Translations under genes and position numbers: made by a program
The notes under the pieces: model-generated
The model's database searches: none
Told to the model about the DNA's origin: nothing
What the model saw: only the letters and a program-made list of their open reading frames with translations
NCBI GenBank assembly: GCA_030549205.1
Contig: JAUKTV010000008.1
Span: 806,001 to 870,000, forward strand
Length of the DNA stretch: 64,000 nt
Origin: Apiosordaria backusii
Lineage: Eukaryota > Ascomycota > Sordariomycetes > Sordariales > Lasiosphaeriaceae
Direction of reading: 5' to 3'
Part shown: positions 34,794 to 46,123 of the stretch, in pieces
Numbering within the stretch: the first letter of the stretch is position 1
Layout: each line of letters opens with the position of its first letter

Positions 34794-35839
34794 ATGGCCG
34801 CCGAGCTTCGCCGGAAGTTGGTTATCGTCGGTGACGGTGCCTGCGGAAAGACCTGCTTGTTGATGTGAGTAGTCCTGCCTCTTCGATGCTCGCCATTTCG
34901 GATCTAGCCCCTTTACCGCCGCGACCATGTCCCTGGCCGCGTCGTCATCACAATCATCATCACCACCACCATCCATCCATCTACCGTTGCTGACTTGGCT
35001 CGTCGTAGTGTTTTCTCCAAGGGTACCTTCCCAGAGGTAAGTTTCGGTTGCTTTTATGCCCCTGTTAACGCTTCGAATGCCCGTCATGCACCCGTCTGGT
35101 CTACACGATCGCTATTGACCGCCTCCGCAATTTTGCTGCCAATACCTCGGCGTTCGATGACGAACGAGACATTGCATCACGGCGCTTCGATCACGCTATC
35201 AACAACTACCAGGCTTCAGTCACTAACAAAACGCTCAGGTCTATGTCCCTACCGTCTTCGAAAACTACGTTGCCGATGTCGAGGTTGATGGAAAGCACGT
35301 CGAGCTCGCTCTTTGGGATACGGCTGGTCAGGAGGATTACGACCGTCTTCGCCCTCTCTCTTACCCCGACTCCCACGTCATCTTGATCTGCTTCGCTATC
35401 GACTCCCCTGATTCCCTCGACAATGTTGGTGAGAAGGTGAGTTCAGCTTACCCGCATGTTGCGTCTGGACATTACTGACACAATCCTCGCAATAGTGGTG
35501 CTCTGAGGTACACCATTTCTGCCCCGATGTCCCCAAGATCCTTGTTGGTTGCAAGAAGGATCTCCGTTTCGACCAGAAGACCATTGAGGAGCTCCGCAAG
35601 ACCAGCCAGCAGCCCGTGTCTCCTGAACAGGTATGTTTTGCAAGGATCTTTCCCCATGGCAACGCGTAGCTGACAAATACGTGCAGGGTCAACAAGTTGC
35701 CACCAACATCAAGGCTACCAAGTATCTCGAGTGCTCCGCCAAGACCAACGAGGGTGTCCGGGAAGTGTTCGAGTTCGCGACGCGGGCCGCTTTGATGAAG
35801 AAGTCATCGAAAAAGAAGACCAAGTGCGTCATTGCCTAA
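34794..35839 (+). CDS. RHO1: Rho1-type small GTPase, 194 aa, five exons
   Basis: Plasma-membrane GTPase that activates beta-1,3-glucan synthase and protein kinase C for wall integrity and polarity. Exons 34794-34864, 35009-35036 (28 bp), 35239-35436, 35496-35630 and 35687-35839 join to 194 codons plus stop. G motifs are intact: GDGACGKT (13-20), the switch I VPTVFENYVADVEVDGKHVE, DTAGQEDYDRLRPLSYPDSH (switch II), the GCKKDL box, and ECSAKTNEGVREVFE. The Rho insert helix is present (RFDQKTIEELRKTSQQPVSP). The first 100 residues are nearly a consensus Rho1, while EKWCSEVHHFCPDVPKILVG and GQQVATNIKATKYLE depart from the usual Rho1 wording. The tail is KKSSKKKTKCVIA: a polybasic region plus CaaX box ending in Ala rather than the Leu usual for Rho1. 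Intron 2 is 202 bp, with branch CTAAC. Confidence 0.95.
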
Positions 35840-37433
35840 GCGCGACCATGTGCTCTGCAGAAATACCCCTAGCAATCTGTCGACCTTTGCCGCTCCAGGC
35901 CTCAATACCCAACACCCTCGCACCCAGTAATGCATCACAATGGGGACATTCTCGTTCGGAGAGACAGAAACAGCTCACCCGACATTCTTGGAATATCGCC
36001 ACCCGTCGTCGACCGTGAGGAGGAAAGAATGGGATCTATGCTCCAAGAGGGCTACGCGGACATGTGCGCAAGGACTGGGAGGGAAACACGTTTTTTGCCA
36101 ACCCCCGAGGCGGGAGAGGAGTGACAGAACGCAAAGCAATATTCTGAAGCGTTTGCTCATAGCAACTATTGTGTCGGTTTGGAGATGGGCCGAGTACACT
36201 ATCTGGGCAAAGGCTTTGCCGTAATCCACACCACCTCCTTCTTCTCTCTGTCTGTCTCTCTGTTCCCCTTTTCATCTTTTCCGATAACTCTCTACGTATC
36301 GTACCTCTCTGTTCTCACTTTTTTCTAGCTAGCTATTTAGTCAATGTGGTTTTTTTTTCTTTCTTTCTGGACTGGACCGGGCCTTTGTCGTTTGTTGTGG
36401 GTGCCACCTGCTTGCTTGTTAAAGTTTCTGGGTTGCGGTCTGGACGTTCACTGGTCGGTAGGCTAGATCATCATCATCGAATACAATAGTTTCTCTCTTT
36501 TACTTTCTGTATACACGGATGATAGGTTTACGTCATTTTGTGCAAACTGGCTGCCTCTCGGAAAATTCTTATCCATATGCTTGCCGCGTGGCATACGAGA
36601 GTAAGTAAGATAGGAGTGAATAGTGAGGGGGGTTTGTGTATGCTCACTCCACTTCGCGCTGAGGGCCCCTTTCTTGATGGGTAGGTAGTCGTATGTAATG
36701 TTCAGCAAGTGAGAAGTGGTTGTGTGCTGATTTGTTGGTTTACTGATTGCTGAATAAGAATGGGGTGTGGGTGTGGGTGTGGATATGGATGGGATGGAGG
36801 ATGGGGTTCACCTCATTTAGAGAGACAAGTAATTGTACTTTTTCTCAACCATGGACGATAATGTCAAGCAGAATAGGTACGGTGCCTGGTGGAATCACGA
36901 TGTAAGTAAGCCAAGGCTTTAAAAAGAGGGAAATGTTTTGGTTATATTTCTTGTGTGTGTGTGTGCTATGGATAGGTATCATCATCATCGTTCGTTGTCG
37001 TTCGTCCCCATCATCAACATCGTCAAAAGTATCATAAAAAAATGCGGATAAGCCCAGACCAAAAATGAGAAGTTAAAAAAAATGAAAACTAATCCCTCCG
37101 TCGTCGTCGTCTATCAGCGGCCCTTTTCTTCCTGTTTTCTTCCTCATGAAGAACCCTCCGAACACCGGCTAAGTAGACATAACTCCCAGCTTGCCGGCCG
37201 ATGGAGCCTGTGAAGCCCCTTTGGTGATGATGTCTCCTGCTTGGCTGTTGTTGTTGCTGTCTTCGTCCAGAACTAGAGGAAGAGGAGTGTGGGGGGAGGT
37301 TATGCTGGCAGAGGTCGTACACGGCCCAGAGGGGGAGTTGGTCGTCAAGCTGAGCAAGAGGGAACTGAGGATTGTGGTTGTTGGAAGAAGAAGAGGAAGG
37401 GTGGTGGTGACGACGACGGGAAGAGAAAGAGTC
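35840..37433. other. Gene-free tract downstream of the Rho1-type gene
   Basis: Likely long 3' UTR and spacer. It has simple-sequence runs: GGTGTG repeats at about 36766-36782, GTGTGTGT near 36952-36963, TCATCATCATCG near 36979-36990 and CGTCGTCGTC near 37097-37108. Frames in it are low in complexity; none supported. Confidence 0.5.
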
Positions 37434-37602
37434 CTAGTTGGGGCAGGTCTAGTATTAGAAAAGATGTTTGTGTCAGCGGGGACTGTTTTCTTTTTTGGTG
37501 GTATTTATGAGGGAGTAGAAGACTTACAGCTCCGCAGCCACCGCAGGACTTGGAGGCTCCGTCTGAGGCGGCGCCGCACTTGGGGCAGGAGGCTCCGTGC
37601 AT
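37434..37602 (-). CDS. Cysteine-rich micro-protein, 29 aa, possibly metallothionein-like
   Basis: Exon 1 (37602-37528) codes for 25 residues; a 79-bp intron (donor GTAAGT, branch GCTGAC, acceptor CTAG) leads to exon 2 (37448-37434), which adds TCPN and the stop. The protein starts MHGASCPKCGAASDG and ends CGGCGATCPN. It has five cysteines at 6, 9, 20, 23 and 27 (C-X2-C-X10-C-X2-C-X3-C) and is otherwise Gly/Ala/Ser, with no aromatic residues: the composition of a fungal metallothionein that chelates Cu or Zn in the cytosol. The two CxxC pairs could also form a small zinc knuckle. It is far too short for routine gene callers, but the perfect splice signals, phase match and stop directly after the last Cys motif argue for a real gene. 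It does not match the classical Neurospora copper metallothionein pattern as I remember it. Confidence 0.72.
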
Positions 37603-39075
37603 TTTGCTTAAGGTATCGGTGATGAGTTGAGTTTGGGAAAGTGTGTTGTTGTTTGAGTAAATGGTAAAGTTGAAGCTGGAGTTTCACGATGGAAGGTGAG
37701 AGTGAATTGGTGGAGATCAAGGGATAGGAGGGGTAGAAGGATGGGATGGGGGAGCGGGGTATGTATTATATACCTACTTGCTAACACACCACCATGTACA
37801 GTGTTCACCACATGATCACTTTTTCACTTGTTACATACATAATAGTTGACCTGGGGTGTTACTCTGCGGACAACTTACTAAACTAGGGTGAGGGGTGAGG
37901 ATGCAGTTCAGCTTATCGTCTCTATGGGTAACCGCGTTAAGCACGGCAGTCTCGAATCCTCACGATGCCAAAAACGGCGGTGCATGGCGCACTATCCACT
38001 ATCCACGATCATGGGGGTAGTGAGACTGAGAGCATGAAGCAAACCGTCAAGTCACAAGGTTGGGATTTCCAATCGGATCTCCACTAGTAAGGCGGACTAG
38101 TTGTGAACTAGGTAGGTAGGTAGTTAGAGAGGATGAACGGCACTTGAGCATCAACTCACGGCTTACACACTTGCAAGCATTGCCTCCCCCACGCACCACC
38201 ACAGGCAGGTGAGGGGTGTTTTGCCCGAGTCTCTACCATGGAACAACATCAAGTGGCAAGAGCAAGAAGAGCTTAATACCAGAGATACAGCACTTCTGGA
38301 ACCGGCCACAAGTAAAAGGTGAGACCTGCCATATTTGAGCAACCTTTTGCCTCGTCAGCTCTGGGTGGTCCAACAAACTTGCAGCCAGTTCCCTAATTGT
38401 CACTCGCCCCAGTTCCCCACGCCAAGCATACAATATAGCACGTACGTCCTGTATACCACCCACCCTCCCCTCGTTTATCTATCCACTGGCAGGTCTCACA
38501 GACGGCAGGCAAGGCAGAAGTCCGAACGGCTTGCTCGGGATAGGATGTGAGCTCGTGCAGAGGCGGATAGTGCACTCGACTTACACGCACATGGACTCAA
38601 GCTGCCGCATTACTCACAACCAACAGTGTCGGACAACACATCCAAACATCCAAACAGGAGACATAGAGACAGAAACTTGAAATGGATAATGGTCAACAAA
38701 ACGTGACCACATCTTATTTCGACCCACCAAATCCAAAGGAGATGACCGCTGCCTCGGTATAGCCTCTGCCTATACTCTTAAATCAAGAACGCCGCCCCAA
38801 AATCCAAATCCAAACGTTCAACGCATCCAACGCCGATCTAGCCGCCATTTGTTTCTCTAGCTTGAGACCGGACACAAAGCCAGAGAAACTGGTCTCTAAT
38901 ATGCACACATGCCGTTTTATACACAACCAAACCCATCCACACAATGGCTTGGTCCTCGCCCGTTGCCCAGGCAGGTATCTTTGTTGATAAATAATACGAT
39001 TACACAACAACACCATAGACTTTCCAGCCAGTCCCTTGGTATCATCATTAATACTTGTGCCATAGTCTGCTGTAA
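37603..39075. other. Intergenic region
   Basis: Promoter of the micro-protein gene and 3' flank of the transporter gene. Contains a TAGGTAGGTAGG run near 38108-38122. No gene supported. Confidence 0.5.
37764..37772 (-). promoter_or_regulatory. Possible TATA box of the micro-protein gene
   Basis: TATTATATA lies about 160 bp upstream of the micro-protein ATG in an otherwise G-rich promoter. Placement fits a TATA box with a roughly 100-base leader; strand and use are inferred. Confidence 0.35.
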
Positions 39076-40955
39076 TTAATAACACTGTTTCGTCTCTCCC
39101 TCCCCTATTCAAAGTTAGCTTTTACCATCCCAAGCAAACAAAATCGCAAAAACGTAAACATACCACTAATCATCTTCCCCACCGCCTGGAACATACTCAT
39201 CCCCATCACCAAACTCCCAAACCCCACCACCCCCCAAGCCACCCACGTCCTCCAGCTCCTCTGCGTCAGCTTGATATAGCACAGCGGCGGCAAGATGTAC
39301 GCCATCGCCGCCGCGCTCGTGCCCCCCACAAGATCAAACACCGTCCCCAGATCGCACGTCAGCAAGCTCAGCGTCATCGCGCTGAACACCAAGCTCGATG
39401 TGAAGATCAGATGCAGCGCCAGATTGAACGGGTCCCCTGGGAAGTAGTAATTCATCATCACCTCCCTGCAGACAAACGCCTCGAGCGGCAACGTCGTGAG
39501 CATGTTCAGCCCGAAGCACAACCTCGCCACGTTCACCATGGTGTTATCCGCCGGGAAATTATTCAGGACGTTCCCCTGGGTCTTATCCCCAAAAGTCAAG
39601 AACCCAGCCAGGGCCATCAGCAAGCAAGCAAACATGCTCACCGCCGTGCTGTAATGCGTTACTTTGGAGAACCTGTCAATCGTAGGCTTCTCCAGCGACC
39701 CGTAAATCAACAGCGAGTTGTGGTGACACACGAACGCTATCATCCACTGCTGTCAGCACCCATAATACACATAAACAACTCCCAACAGAGAAAACATACC
39801 AAAACTAATAACCCCAATCGCGCTCCAAATCCCCTCCCCCAAAACCCACCCCTCCCACCCCTTCACCTCCCCCCTCTCCTCCACCTCCACCAACCCAGCC
39901 TGCACCACAACCGTAAAAACAATAACCCCCATACTCACCAGCGCAAACGTGCTCGCCTTCGCCAGCTTGGCAATATCCCTATACAGCGCCAACGGCCAGC
40001 TCACCCCCAGCGTAAAAACCACAATCACCACCCTCCTATCCACCAACCAAGCCCCAAACCCGCTCCCCGCCAAATCCGGCCAAATCGCCCTCATCACATG
40101 CGGTATCGAATCCCCCACAATCACCCCAAAAGCCACCATCCCCCCAAACGCAAACGCCCACTGCGCCACGCTGATAGCAATCAGCCCCGTCCTGCCAAAA
40201 CACTTCTCCACCGTGCCCTGAAAGCTGCTCGCCCCGGACAGCTTGGAGTTGATAACGATGAGGCAGATGGTCCAGTCGACTACTACTGTGAGAATTACTA
40301 GTAGTATCGTCCCGGATAACAAACCCGCGGATTTGAAAGCGTAGGGCTGGCCGATGATGCCCGCGCCGATGATGCTGTTGGCCATGTTCATGAACGCTGC
40401 GGAGAGGTTTGATTTCGGGCGGGAGGATTCGGACTGGTGCCAGTCCTCCGCGTCGGCGTGGTCGCCGCCGAAGAGGGTGCGGTCCGAGGCGACGGTTATG
40501 GAAGGGGCGGTGATGTCTGATAGTAAGGGCACGCGTTGTTGGCGGCGGTTGCCATGAGAAAGATAGTCGTCGTCGTCGTCGAGGTTGAAGGTGTCGGATT
40601 CGGAGTAGTCGAAGGAGGTGCGGGCGTGGTGGTGGGTGTCGTCGTTGGCGGTTTGTGGTGGTGGGGGCAACTGGCGGGCTTCCTCCGGGACGATGGTAGG
40701 GGTGAGGTCGAAGCGGACTCGGTTTGGGGTTCGGGGGGTCCGTGGACCTGGGGGGTGGATGGAGAGTCCTCCCGGCGGTCGTTCGCGAGAGGAAGATTTA
40801 CTCGAGGCTGTGCTGTTGCTGTGAGTTGGGGAGGGGCGCCGTTGTTGTGGTTCTTGGGAGGAGTCGTGGTGGGAGAGGAGACCGATGTCTTCTTCTTGTG
40901 CCGAGCCCCTTTCACCTTCGCTGGCACCGGCAACGTCCCCTCGTATTCTCGCCAT
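39076..40955 (-). CDS. Vacuolar-type amino-acid transporter (AAAP/SLC38 family, Avt2-like), 585 aa
   Basis: Proton-coupled amino-acid carrier, probably of the vacuole or another endomembrane. Exons 40955-39800, 39736-39164 and 39104-39076. The first intron (63 bp) ends at ATAG, so the junction reads GVISF-A-FVCHHNSLLIYGS as in the family; the last (59 bp, GTATGT, branch GCTAAC, TAG) adds only EGETKQCY after KMISG. The first 190 residues are a cytosolic, Ser/Pro-rich and acidic tail (SDTFNLDDDDDYLSHGNR). Membrane part begins with the hallmark SAAFMNMANSIIGAGIIGQP and AFKSAG, followed by ten or eleven helices. The GAGIIGQP wording resembles yeast Avt2 and animal SLC38 members more than Avt3/4. 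Substrate cannot be read from the sequence. The third exon would be missed without the branch site. Confidence 0.9.
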
Positions 40956-42161
40956 ATTTGGGGGTTGTGTATGCTATGTCCTATCCTCCCCTCCTGTTCC
41001 TTTTCCAAGCTCGTCCGTCTTCCTATTCTGTTGTTGTGTAGGCGCAAACCAAAGTCGCAAATAATTCGGGTGGTATAAGTCAGGGGCTCGGTATTCGTCG
41101 CTTGTCGAGGTGTAGGTACGTCACCGGTCGTTTTGTTCGTTCGTTCTTTCGCCGGTATATACAAGATCGCAATTGAAAGCTCAGCTACTCGCCAGGTCGC
41201 TATTGTGGTTCTTTAATGTCTACCCCTTTCTTGCTTTTGTCCCCCTAGTTCTCGCGACTCAAGCCACAACGGTCGTTATAACAGCAGCTCGCCGCTGGGA
41301 TCCGTTTCGAAATGGGTAGTGGGTAACGTGTACAAAAACTGAAGCATGAAACAAAGAAAAAGGGCTTATCTCTTCCAACTGCTTCCGCAAACCAACAAAT
41401 TAAAACAAAAAAGCTGTTGCTCGTGTTTGGTTATGGATCTTGTTCCAAAAAAAAGTATCATGGATTGGAAATTTCCCCAAGAGGCAGACACGAAATGTCT
41501 TGCCAGTTACAGAATGCTAAGGTCAATTAGACCCCTGTCAGGTGATGCTGCGCTGCGCTACACACGGGCACCCTGCGGAGCTAGCCTCACAAGCTATCAG
41601 CCCCTGAACGAGGGACCGCAGAATGCGGCTGTTGCGAGTCCCGAAAGAGTGGACTGGCTGCCTGTCTTCTGGAACACTGAAACACTCCGACCAACCCGAC
41701 GATATCCGCTTTCGTTTCATTCTTCTAGCATGCACATGTATCACTGGTTGCAGAAGAAAGAGAATTGATGATGAAGAAGCTTATTATTACTTATTTCTCT
41801 AGCGCTACCAAAATGGCGGGACCTAACTCAAAATGCCCCTTTATAACCGATCATAAAGATCGTCGAGTAAAATCCTCAGCTGAGGAGTCGAGCCAGGAGG
41901 TGACATGTTCCACTCCTCTTCACGGGGTATGTGTCAACATAATCTACCCAAGACAACTCGCTCCTCTTCGCTTGCTCACTCTCTTCCAAAAATAAAGTGC
42001 CGGTTGAATCGAATTCAAGAGGCGACACGTCGAGTCTTGTTGGGTCCAGCAACGACTGCCCTATTTCAGACAGCCGATATGTGACTTCTCCCATGGTTAT
42101 GCTATAATTCGAGCATCTCACTCTTCTCCAAAAAATACACCCAATATTGTTACAATTCCCC
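40956..42161. other. Intergenic region between transporter and protease genes
   Basis: Promoter/leader of the transporter gene (T/C-rich on its sense strand, about 40960-41160) and 3' flank of the protease. An ATG-started frame at 41346-41768 (140 codons) is open but without recognisable features. Confidence 0.5.
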
Positions 42162-43812
42162 TCATACCGCCATCACGGCCCAAGCAACAAGAGCCCAGGC
42201 CAAAGTAAATGTGATGCCTCCCAATTTGCTGCCACCCGAGACCGTCTGTGGAGAAGTTGTCTCAGGGCTTGTTATTTCGACAGTTGCGCTCCCAGAAGTG
42301 TGAGAGCCAGGCATGATTGGCCGGCCATCCTCGCCAGTCGCTACAGCACCGTTGCTGCTGGTGCTTGTCGGCTTGGGCGCCGCCGCTTTGGCAGCAAATC
42401 CAATCCGCATGTTGTTGTTGTCGCCGTCGAAGACGGAGTAGACATTCTTGAGGAAAACGTCGCCCATCACCCACACGCCTGGCCTAAACTCAGCCAGATC
42501 GGGGTAGCCATAAATACGGCTGAGGCACTTCTTATCTTCGACTTGTGCTATCCAGTCTTTGGCGGGAATCTCGTACGAGACACCAGCAAAGGTAATCTTA
42601 AATGCCGTCTTGGTCTCGCAGGGGACCGTGTACTCGAAGTAGCCGGATTTCTCCTCCGAGGAAGACCCAGGGACGAGTTTGAAAAGCGCTGCGACATCAA
42701 GGGGCGATGCAAAAATGTAGGTCGTCCCTGTGTCGATAACAGCCTTTCTAGTACTGATATCCGCCTTCTTTCCATCAAACGAAAAGCCGTCCAAGGGGAT
42801 CGTCCACTCGCCATTCTTCTTCTCCACATCCGGAACATTGGAGTAAGCAATCTCCCCAACATACTTGGCTGGGTCGACACCGCCGAAAGTGACCTGGCCG
42901 TCGTTCACACCGTCCGAATCTCTGTTCATGCTGACAGCAACAATAGGCTTGAAAGCGTTTTGTAGCCTGATCTCGTGCATAAACGTGCCGGTGACAGAGT
43001 TGCTCATCGCCAGACCCAGAATGCCATCAAAGGCATAATGTCTCAGCTCTTCTGCTGTGTGATTGGCCACTCCCACAGGAACCTCGACTGTCTTCCCAGC
43101 CAGTACCATCTTATCCTTCCCTATGACACCCGTAACAGTGCCCGTGCCGTAGTAGATTTCGAGTTCTCCCCCTTCCGGCTTCCACGACGTAGATGCAGTC
43201 CTATTGAATCTATCGTGAAGTCGGCAGGCGTATTCCAAACAGTCCGTGCCCATGACCCAAGTGTTGGCTGCGCCAGTGTCCAATAGCATGTACAGTGCCG
43301 TCTGCTGAGAGCCGAGTTTGATCTTGATAAAATAAGAGAAGTCGGGCCCATATTGATAGATGCCGGTGCTGCCCTCCGTTGTTGGCGTAATGGGCGTCGA
43401 GATGGTGTACTGGTTCCCGGGAATGTAGTCCTTATCGTCCTTGTCACTCACGGTACGCACTGCAGGCCGAGTCCCGAACTTCTGTGCTACACGGGCAATG
43501 GCTAACGCTACGCGATCCACGTTGGATTCGGACTCATCGTCAAGCTAGAGACTCAGTCAATATCATGCAACGTGAGCGAACAATAGATGCAACACCAGAG
43601 CAACATACAACTTCTCTTGGTCTAGCAACCAAAGGAAACGAAACCACCTCGTCTGACCTCGTCGAGTGACCGGCATGTTTCCGTGTAGTTTTGGTGAATG
43701 AACCGCAATGGCCGCTGGGATCGCATTGGTCGTCGGGAACGAACAGGACAAAGGCGTTGGCAGCAGCAACCCAAAGTGTGAGCTGTGTGAGAAAAGACGT
43801 CGGCCTCAACAT
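42162..43812 (-). CDS. GPI-anchored aspartic protease (pepsin A1 family, yapsin/CtsD-like), 528 aa
   Basis: Secreted, probably wall- or membrane-bound acid endoprotease. Exon 1 (43812-43609) and exon 2 (43544-42162) are joined across a 64-bp intron (GTATGT...TAG), reading RPREV-LDDESESN. Signal peptide at the start (MLRPTSFLTQLTLWVAAANA). Residues about 21-125 form the propeptide. Catalytic aspartates are Asp157 in MLLDTGAANTWVMG and Asp339 in AVIDTGTTYIF; the flap tyrosine region is EIYYGTGTVTG; FDGILGLAMS follows as in the family. Cys pairs (CLEYAC; VPCET...KKC) fit the usual disulfides. After the catalytic body comes a Ser/Thr-rich stretch and a C-terminal hydrophobic segment (LGGITFTLAWALVAWAVMAV) preceded by small residues SGGS, the likely GPI attachment site. 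Substrate unknown. Confidence 0.92.
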
Positions 43813-46123
43813 ATTGAAAGACCGGCCCCCAAACCCTCACCACACTCCCTCGCCAACCTCGGTGGGATGTGGTCTCTATTTCGCCAATGGCCTCCAAGAA
43901 CTGATGTCGGGAACTTTGGCAACCTCGAACTGGAGATAGACGGCCGGCAGCGCTTAGACTATCATTTCTGAGCGTCAGGTCCGTCTTGCCGAGGGGAGTA
44001 TTAAAGGCGATTAACGATTAACTGGACGACATTGGGAGTTGTCGTCTGATGGGTTTTTTGCGGCCGTTGGTGGAGACGTAAACAAGACTTTTTGAAAAAG
44101 AGCAAACACCCAGAAATGACTCTCAGAAGGCTATGCAAGAAACTGAAAGATGAATTGATAGGAAACTTGTTTGCTGGAAAATCGACGATGGAGGTGCAAA
44201 TATGCGAGAGATTGGAAGAACGGGACAGCGATGCGGAAAAGGGTCGAGACACACGAGAGACAGGAAGGTGAAGTTGAAACAAGCTCAAAGAAGGTAAAGG
44301 AAGACCCCTCGAGCAATGGACACACCCCGAACAAACGGAAGGGAGATATCGGATGGTGGAGAGGAAAAAGAAGAGGAGGAGGCGAGCGTGGAAATAAGAA
44401 CCAAGACAAGGGAACGAGGCCAGACGCATTCGGGATGGAGCAATCGTGGAGTTGGCCGCAACACCCTTGCTCTTGGGGGGTGAGGGGGCTTGAGGGGGTG
44501 GACCCATGATGGTGCAGGTGCAGTCTGGCTCGATGTTGGCGATTGACATTGCCAGAGACCACTACCACCATAATATCCGCAGGTAGCGAGATATCTGCAA
44601 CGTTGAGGGGAACTCTTCCCGATCTAGCAGGCTGGCAAAAGGCGGTTGCAGTGACAGACATGCTCATGGATGTCTTGAAATTGTCAGTCGCGGCTGCCCG
44701 CATTTGCGCTCAAGCTCTGGCACTTTTGGATGGGAAAGCGGAGTGTTTTTCTGCGCTTGTAACCCTCAAATACCGATGAATCCCCGCCGTCTGTAACGCC
44801 AATCGAGCAAATGACCCCAAAATGGACAGAGGGCAATTGCGAATTGTGGTCGTCGGCTTGGGGTCGTGGTGAAGCTCTTGGAGGTGTCTCTTTTCATCTC
44901 AAAAAAGTGACGATCTGCTCGAGGGTGGATCCACCCTTGTCCATGTCCAACCATCGAGCCGCTACCTGATTGGCGGCGGTGTGTGCTCCACCCAATTTGT
45001 TCCCCCAGCTTTCCCGGTCTTTGCAAAAGACCCGAAGCCGCCGGCCTGCCTGCCATCCCATTTCTTGCGCTCTCTATTTCAGTCTCTCGATTTCCACCTG
45101 CATTCTAAACTGTCAATACTGTGTCAGTGTCCTGACCTTGCGCAGTCTCACTCAGGCAAAATGCAATCTGCTGGAATACGAGACGCCGCGACACCAACAT
45201 AAGCTGTCACTTCTCTTTCTGGAAATTTCATTTTCATGGGTGCAATATTTGGGGGGTGGCAGCCGTGGGAAAGAAACCTAAACAGGGGGTAGACGCTGGC
45301 CTCTGCGCCCCAGATAACGTCCTGAACCCGGATCCCTGCATGGCGTCGGCCAATGTATCCACCCAAGCGACCAGCCTCTCGTCAGCCAATCGGCCGCGTT
45401 TTCCCTGCCATCTGTGAAGCATCACCAACTCATCTTGACCACCACAAAGTCTTATTCAGAGCCTCAGCTTGTCTTCTCCATCTGGCCAGCTGAACAACGA
45501 AGCGGTTATCGTGTCTTACTTCGTTGTTGTCACCATGATTGTACACCAACAACAACGTTTCACTTTTGACCGGCGCCGTTAGGTCTAGCTTGCAAGGTGA
45601 AGTTCCCCTAGATCAGCAGAGCCCCCTTCCTCGGTGGAGATTATAATTATACCTAATATCCATCATGACCTCACTGGCATGGTGTGATTTACCCCACGAA
45701 AACGTCCAAGCTCTTAGTGTTTGGTAAGAAGAGAAGCACGGATTCTGGTCGTTTACTTCATCGATGCCTTTGGCGATGATTGACGATGAGTTCGTAGCAG
45801 CTGAGTCAAGTCCACCCGTAAGAAGGCTCAATATACTTTCAACCGGTCCAACCTTACCTGTAGAAGAATCAGTATCTCTCCGTGTCAACGAGACATGAAG
45901 ACGATCTTACCTTACATTGATCATAGCCCGAAAGTTCTTTTCGCCCCTGCTTTCCAGCAATTCCCGCTCCATTGTCTCGGAGCCAATCCGTTTGATAGAC
46001 ATAAAGACCTGCCCATGATGGCCTCCCACATGCTGTATAACCACGTCACCACGGAATCCTCAACCTCAAACAGCGGCTTCCATCTCTGACATGCTGTCTC
46101 ATCGGCCGCGTACCCTCTGAGTC
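43813..46123. other. Intergenic region, about 2.3 kb, no supported gene
   Basis: Promoter of the protease gene and 3' flank of the PTAR1-like gene. The minus-strand frame at 44001-44549 starts with an ATG but has no recognisable feature and overlaps other frames; the one at 45613-45888 lacks an ATG. Nothing further seen. Confidence 0.45.

Noticed and set aside
37920..37975. tRNA-like sequence with a TCGAATCC element
   Set aside because: Only a B-box-like octamer; no A box at proper distance and no cloverleaf could be drawn.
40496..41164. Minus-strand frame overlapping the 5' end of the transporter gene
   Set aside because: Different frame from the transporter, Thr/Pro/Ser low complexity, and no recognisable domain.
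45613..45888. Minus-strand frame upstream of the PTAR1-like gene's 3' end
   Set aside because: No ATG start and no recognisable feature.
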